15,415 bases of DNA. Source: Veillonella parvula (GTDB lineage: Bacteria; Bacillota; Negativicutes; Veillonellales; Veillonellaceae). Position 1 is the first letter of the stretch, and each line of letters opens with the position of its first letter. The position numbers were made by a program, and so were the translations under genes. The notes beneath the pieces are model-generated. The model saw only the letters and a list, made by a program, of their open reading frames with translations, had not been told where the DNA came from and searched no databases. Shown here piece by piece: positions 15,325-15,415 of the stretch. The stretch is from the NCBI GenBank assembly GCA_947096075.1, contig CAMUQE010000033.1:1-15415 (forward strand). Reading direction: 5' to 3'.

Positions 15325-15346
15325 TAAACAATATTTTCATTGTTTA
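15325..15346. repeat. 22-nt palindrome, possible operator of a gene beyond the window
   Basis: TAAACAAT and ATTGTTTA are perfect 8-bp inverted halves around ATTTTC. No U-run follows, so it is not a terminator. It ends 2 bases before a -35-like hexamer, the usual place for an operator. The regulator cannot be named from the sequence. Confidence 0.45.
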
Positions 15347-15348
15347 GT

Positions 15349-15377
15349 TTGATTAAGATATTCTTATTAATTATATT
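15349..15377 (+). promoter_or_regulatory. Promoter-like sequence at the end of the window
   Basis: TTGATT (15349-15354) and TATATT (15372-15377) are 17 bases apart. They lie beyond the typA terminator and would drive a gene starting after the window edge. The background is very AT-rich, which lowers the weight of the match. Confidence 0.4.
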
Positions 15378-15415
15378 TATATGAAAAATAGATGATAATT
15401 TTATCAATCATGATT

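Overview
The window is about 15.4 kb of AT-rich bacterial chromosome with tightly packed genes, strong AGGAGG-type ribosome binding sites and short intergenic gaps. The gene set (KtrAB potassium uptake, MurB directly behind a YlbF-like protein, TrmL, MoaC, TypA, a UPF0173 hydrolase) and the codon use suggest a low-GC Firmicute-like organism. My best guess is a Negativicute close to Veillonella, but that rests on overall resemblance and not on a marker gene. I see no tRNA, rRNA, CRISPR array, insertion sequence, integrase or phage gene. All but one gene lie on the + strand.

Region 1 (133-3300) is a three-gene operon: a PfkB-family sugar kinase, then the membrane subunit KtrB and the regulatory RCK subunit KtrA of a potassium uptake system. 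It ends at a hairpin with a U-run. An extended -10 promoter lies between the ktrA stop and that hairpin, so the hairpin may also act as an attenuator for the next operon.

Region 2 (3320-7105) is the least familiar part. It holds a protein built almost entirely of nine gap-free 22-residue repeats, then a MoxR-type AAA+ ATPase, then a DUF2201-type protein. The last combines a metallopeptidase-like region, whose HExxH motif has lost its first histidine, with an intact C-terminal von Willebrand A domain. MoxR plus VWA pairs usually work as ATP-driven remodelling or metal-insertion machines. The repeat protein is the natural candidate for an adaptor or substrate-recognition partner. The block ends at a perfect bidirectional terminator shared with the convergent UPF0173 gene.

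Region 3 (7123-10130) holds the minus-strand UPF0173 metallo-beta-lactamase-fold hydrolase, a solitary moaC transcribed divergently from it, and a large VWA-domain lipoprotein with its own terminator.

Region 4 (10209-12223) holds trmL, a YlbF-family protein and murB; the last two overlap by 26 bp and are probably translationally coupled.

Region 5 (12282-15284) holds a QueG-like double-[4Fe-4S] protein that lacks the acidic residue expected in true epoxyqueuosine reductases, and the translational GTPase typA. The typA gene has a clear sigma-70 promoter, a structured leader and highly biased codons. The last 130 bases contain no gene but hold a 22-nt palindrome next to a promoter-like sequence, probably the control region of a gene beyond the window.
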